This document shows positions 60,786 through 64,000 of a stretch of DNA of 64,000 nt, in pieces. A program made the position numbers and the translations under genes. Origin of the DNA: Micromonospora sp. R77. GTDB lineage: Bacteria > Actinomycetota > Actinomycetes > Mycobacteriales > Micromonosporaceae. Under the pieces are notes generated by a model, which was not told where the DNA came from, did not search any database, and saw nothing but the letters and a program-made list of their open reading frames with translations. The stretch spans positions 2,666,001 to 2,730,000 of the forward strand of contig NZ_JALDST010000001.1 in assembly GCF_022747945.1 (NCBI RefSeq), in the 5' to 3' direction. The stretch's first letter is position 1; each line of letters begins with the position of its first letter.

Positions 60786-60844
60786 TCTGCGTCGTGGCCC
60801 GCTCTGACACCGGGGGAACCCGGCCGGGTGCGGACAACCTGACC

Positions 60845-60850
60845 AGGATA
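60845..60850 (-). promoter_or_regulatory. Candidate rpsF -10 element
   Basis: TATCCT on the minus strand would place the transcription start about 105 nt upstream of the rpsF TTG, just before the leader structure. No clear -35 is seen. Confidence 0.4.
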
Positions 60851-60903
60851 GCCGGTCCCGACGATCATGCCCGGGCCGGTCGGGTCCGCCGGGCCGGGAC
60901 GGT

Positions 60904-61041
60904 GACAGGGGTCCACCTCCGGCGACGAGCGCCGGTGGTGGACCCCTGTCCACGGGGCCGCGGGGTGTCCCGTCCGCATTCCTTGGGTGGGACCTGGGGA
61001 GGAACGACCACACCGATGAGGTTGGATCGAGGACACCCCGC
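60904..61041. repeat. Long hairpin and second inverted repeat in the rpsF-nfo gap
   Basis: A 14-bp arm pair GACAGGGGTCCACC (60904-60917) and GGTGGACCCCTGTC (60937-60950) encloses a second hairpin, CCGGCG/CGCCGG. Next to it, GCGGGGTGTCC (60960-60970) pairs with GGACACCCCGC (61031-61041). Both lie in the divergent 674-bp gap between rpsF and nfo, upstream of the rpsF leader. The rest of the gap (to 61406) holds GCCCGA/TCGGGC (61117-61135) in an AT-richer patch, and no gene. Confidence 0.6.
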
Positions 61042-61406
61042 GGAGCTTTATCAGGTTGTTATCTGATGTGACCATACAACGGCTCTCGTCACCTCTTGTG
61101 GTGATTGGCGGAATTAGCCCGATAATTTGTCGGGCACCGTCGTGGCGAGGTCGGATCCCGCCCCGTCGTGCCGGGCCGCACGGCGGGGCAACCCGTTTCC
61201 GGGAGTCCACCTGCCGGCCGGACGCGTTGTGGACCGCGCCCGTCCGGAGCGTCGACCATCGATCCCACCTCGCACAACGACCGCCCGCCCGGCGGGTGAC
61301 GCGGGCCGGGCGAAGCGCCGACGACGGTCGATCCCCGGATCGGGGTCACCGCGACTCCCCGCCGCCGTCACCCCGCACGTCGCAGGGGCGACGTAGGCTC
61401 CCCTGC

Positions 61407-62198
61407 ATGCGAATCGGAGCCCATGTCGATCAGGCCGACCCGCTCGCCGAGGCGACCGCCCGCGACGCCGAGGCCGTGCAGTTCTTCCTCTCCGACCCGC
61501 AGGGCTGGAAGGCCCCGAAACCCCGGGAGGACGCCGAGCGGCTGCGCCAGGCGGACGTCGACCTCTACGTCCACGCGCCCTACGTGATCAACGTGGCCAC
61601 CCTCAACAACCGGATCCGGATCCCCAGCCGCAAGCTGCTGCTCGGCCACGCGTCCGCCGCCGCGGCGATCGGCGCGAAGGGCCTGATCGTGCACGGCGGC
61701 CACGTCAACGCCGGTGACGACCTGGCGGTCGGCTTCGACAACTGGCGCAAGACCTTCGCGTACGCGGCGGACTCCGGCGGCTTCGGACTGCCGGTGCTCA
61801 TCGAGAACACCGCCGGCGGGGACAACGCCTGCGCCCGGCACCTCGACGCGCTGGCCCGGCTCTGGGACGTCCTCGGCGACCACGAGGTCGGCTTCTGCCT
61901 GGACACCTGCCACGCGCACGCCGGCGGCGAAGACCTCCTCGGGCTGGTCGACCGGGTCAAGGCGATCACCGGGCGGATCGACCTGGTGCACGCCAACAAC
62001 TCCAAGGGCGCCTTCAACTCCGGCCAGGACCGGCACGACAATCTGCGCGGCGGCACCATCGATCCCGAACTGGTGGTGGCGGTGATCCGCGCGGCGGGCG
62101 CGCCGGTCGTCGTGGAGACCCCCGGCGGGGTCGACGGCCAGGCGGCGGACATCGCCTTCCTGCGCGACCAGCTCGGGGCGGGGAGCCGGGCGGCATGA
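61407..62198 (+). CDS. nfo: Deoxyribonuclease IV (AP endonuclease family)
   Basis: 263 residues of the Nfo TIM barrel: RIGAHVDQADPLAEA at the N terminus, VHAPYVINVAT, GLIVHGGHVNAGDD, VLIENTAGGDN, FCLDTCHAHAGGED, LVHANNSKGAFNSGQDRHDN and VVVETPGG. The His, Glu and Asp ligands for three zincs are present. The enzyme nicks DNA at abasic sites. ATG 61407 is 7 nt after TAGGCT (61394-61399), a leaderless start. Its TGA overlaps the next ATG. Confidence 0.93.
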   Translation: MRIGAHVDQADPLAEATARDAEAVQFFLSDPQGWKAPKPREDAERLRQADVDLYVHAPYVINVATLNNRIRIPSRKLLLGHASAAAAIGAKGLIVHGGHVNAGDDLAVGFDNWRKTFAYAADSGGFGLPVLIENTAGGDNACARHLDALARLWDVLGDHEVGFCLDTCHAHAGGEDLLGLVDRVKAITGRIDLVHANNSKGAFNSGQDRHDNLRGGTIDPELVVAVIRAAGAPVVVETPGGVDGQAADIAFLRDQLGAGSRAA

Positions 62199-64000
62199 CC
62201 ACCGGGCAGTCCGACGCGACGGGCGGTCGCGCCGAACCGGCCGGCACGGACGCCCCGGCACCGGCGGGCGCGACCGGTCCCGGCGCGGAGAAGGCCAGAG
62301 CGGCGACCGGCGAGATCGTCACCGGCACCGACGGTGACGAAGGCGGCAGCGCCGACAGCAGCCGGAAGCCCGACGACGCCGAGGACGCCGACGCCCCTGC
62401 CAGACCCGATACCCCTGGCAAGCGCGACGCCACCGCCGAGGCGGACCAGGGCCACGGGGCCGACGCCACCGCGAAGGCAGACGCGGACCACGGGGCCGAC
62501 GCCACCGCGAAGCCGGACGGCAGCGGGAAGGCGGTGACCGACGCGAAGGGTGAGGGCCCGGTCGGCGACGGCAAGGGCACGACCGGGCGCAGCGGCCGGC
62601 AGAAGGCCGACCTGTGGGACTCCTTCGGACCTGCTCCGGAACCGGTGCCCACGCGGCTCGGCCGGGTCGGCCGCGCGGTCGGCCGGTTCCTGGTGCACGA
62701 GTGGACGCTGGCCGCCGTCGCCGCCCTGGCCCTGGCCGTCCTGCTCACCTGGCCGACCCTGCGCTACCCGCTCTACACGCTGCCGCAGGACTACTGGGAC
62801 CCGAGCCTCCAGGCCTGGCAGATGGCCTGGTCGGGGCACATCCTGCTGACCGACCCGGCGCACCTGTGGGACTCGAACACGTTCTTCCCGGAGCCGTGGA
62901 GCTTCGCCTTCTCCGACACCCTGCTCGGCTACGCCCCGGCCGGCATGATCGGCACCGGGCCCGAGGCGGCCGTGCTCCGCTACAACATCATGTTCGTGCT
63001 GGCCCACGCCCTCGCCACGTTCGGGGCGTACGCGCTGGCGCGGCAGTTGGGCGCGGGCCGGATCGGGGCCGCGGTGGCGGGAGCGAGCTACACGTACGCG
63101 CCGTGGCTGCTCGCCCAGGCCGGACACCTGCACATCGTCTCCAACGGCGGAATCCCGTTGGCGCTGGCCATGCTGGCCCGCGGCCACGGCTGGTCGCTGC
63201 GCCACGGCTACCGCCCCCAGCGTCGGCACGCCGGTTGGGCGTACGCGGGATGGCTGGTGGCGGCGTGGCAGCTCAGCCTCGGGTTCGGCATCGGGCTGCC
63301 GTTCGCGTACCTGCTGGGCGGCATCGTGCTGGTCTCGGTGGTGATCTGGACGGGCCGGCGGCTGACCGGGGTCCGGCGTCCGTTCGGCGTACGGCTGCTG
63401 GTGGCCGACCTGGTGGGCGGCCTGCTCTTCGCCGCGGTGGGCGGCCTGCTCGCCGTGCCGTACTTCAAGGTCAGCGAGCTGCACCCCAACGCGGTACGGA
63501 CGATCGGCGACATCGCCATCTTCTCGCCGCCGGCGACCGGGTTCTTCACCGCGCCCGCCGAGTCCCGGATCTGGGGCGGGTTGCACGAGGGGGCGCGGGC
63601 CGCGCTGCCCTGGCACCCGGAGATGACCCTGCTGCCCGGCTTCGTGCTCTACGCGCTGGCCGCCGGTGGGCTCTTCTTCTCGGTCTGGCGGCTGCGGCAC
63701 CGGCTGTTGCTGCTGGCGGGGGTGCTGGTGACGATGGTCCTCGCCATGGGCACCCGGTTCCTCGACGGCACCTACACCTACGTCCCGCTCTTCGAGCACC
63801 TGCCCGGCTGGAACGGGCTGCGTACGCCCGGCCGGATGATGCTCTGGACCACCCTGCTGCTCGGCCTGCTCGCCGCGGGTGCGGTCACCGCCTTCTGCGC
63901 CCGGGTACGCGAGCTGGCCGCCGAGCGGGTGCCGCCCTGGCCGGGCCCGTGGCTGCGACTGGCCACCCTGCTGCCGCTGCTGCTGGTGCTCGGGGAAGGG
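62195..64000 (+). CDS. Large membrane protein, probable GT-C glycosyltransferase (truncated by window end)
   Basis: 602 codons to the window edge with no stop. ATG 62195 overlaps the nfo stop (ATGA). Residues 1-150 are disordered and Ala/Asp/Gly/Lys-rich, with a 24-bp direct repeat (62453-62476 and 62489-62512) encoding HGADATAK twice. Then come many membrane helices and a first extracytoplasmic loop (LPQDYWDPSLQAWQMAWSGH, FFPEPWSFAFSDTLLGYAP) like GT-C/YfhO-type enzymes, and GTRFLDGTYTYVPLFEHLPG later. The substrate is unknown. Confidence 0.75.
   Translation, partial: MTTGQSDATGGRAEPAGTDAPAPAGATGPGAEKARAATGEIVTGTDGDEGGSADSSRKPDDAEDADAPARPDTPGKRDATAEADQGHGADATAKADADHGADATAKPDGSGKAVTDAKGEGPVGDGKGTTGRSGRQKADLWDSFGPAPEPVPTRLGRVGRAVGRFLVHEWTLAAVAALALAVLLTWPTLRYPLYTLPQDYWDPSLQAWQMAWSGHILLTDPAHLWDSNTFFPEPWSFAFSDTLLGYAPAGMIGTGPEAAVLRYNIMFVLAHALATFGAYALARQLGAGRIGAAVAGASYTYAPWLLAQAGHLHIVSNGGIPLALAMLARGHGWSLRHGYRPQRRHAGWAYAGWLVAAWQLSLGFGIGLPFAYLLGGIVLVSVVIWTGRRLTGVRRPFGVRLLVADLVGGLLFAAVGGLLAVPYFKVSELHPNAVRTIGDIAIFSPPATGFFTAPAESRIWGGLHEGARAALPWHPEMTLLPGFVLYALAAGGLFFSVWRLRHRLLLLAGVLVTMVLAMGTRFLDGTYTYVPLFEHLPGWNGLRTPGRMMLWTTLLLGLLAAGAVTAFCARVRELAAERVPPWPGPWLRLATLLPLLLVLGEG

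Noticed and set aside
61016..61066. Short ORF starting MRLDRGHPAEL in the rpsF-nfo gap
   Set aside because: Ribosome site is too far away (about 12 nt) and the sequence overlaps an inverted repeat; probably chance.
1..64000. CRISPR arrays, rRNA genes and insertion-sequence transposases
   Set aside because: No spaced direct repeats, rRNA signature or transposase motif found; the only clear mobile unit is the intein.

Overview
The window is about 64 kb of very GC-rich actinobacterial DNA. Gene content and style fit Micromonosporaceae, most likely Micromonospora or a close relative. Supporting signs are a bacterial proteasome activator (Bpa), many GTG starts, mRNAs that appear leaderless (TANNNT 6-8 nt before the start codon), Moco genes, Pro-rich LppU-like membrane proteins, and two intergenic repeat types I associate with this family. 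I see no rRNA, tRNA or CRISPR array. The genus is inferred, not proven.

Layout. 0-5 kb: end of a helical-repeat protein, rhodanese, glycerophosphodiester phosphodiesterase, sensor kinase, small HATPase, DUF5926 protein. 5-20 kb: arginine deiminase, NERD-like and PAS proteins, pheA, AIM24 protein, OsmC, two overlapping HAD phosphatases, bpa, an orphan substrate-binding lipoprotein, a dimethylargininase-like enzyme divergent from an Lrp regulator, and a secreted beta-propeller. 20-28 kb: YbjN/T3SS-chaperone-like protein, first Moco group (DUF6457-mobA, fdhD, moaA-moaD), DUF4192, fructosamine kinase, membrane phosphoesterase. 28-39.6 kb: an Endonuclease Q-UvrD helicase fusion, a frameshifted prepilin peptidase, EamA exporter, paired LppU-like proteins, an AAA ATPase behind a duplicated dyad, and a GT87 enzyme. 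39.6-42.3 kb: second Moco group (moaE-moeA, mog-moaC). 43-49 kb: GGDEF-EAL protein with a structured leader, GT87 enzyme, phosphoribosyltransferase, zinc-ribbon and DinB-like proteins.

49.2-54.3 kb is a lower-GC accessory island. It is one minus-strand operon: membrane-anchored Mrr-type nuclease, TerY-like VWA protein, PP2C-like phosphatase, and a protein kinase carrying membrane segments, coiled coils and helix-hairpin-helix motifs. This resembles the TerY-kinase-PP2C phosphorylation triad coupled to a nuclease and is the best candidate for an undescribed defence or DNA-damage signalling system. It abuts dnaB, whose product is interrupted by a 426-residue intein with a LAGLIDADG homing endonuclease.

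57-64 kb is conserved core: rpsF-ssb-rpsR-rplI, with an rpsF leader predicted to hide its Shine-Dalgarno sequence and to be read by the S6:S18 complex, then endonuclease IV and a membrane glycosyltransferase-like gene that runs off the end.

The Moco genes cover precursor synthesis (moaA, moaC), MPT synthase (moaD, moaE), molybdenum insertion (mog, moeA), nucleotide addition (mobA) and formate dehydrogenase sulfuration (fdhD), in two groups about 13 kb apart.
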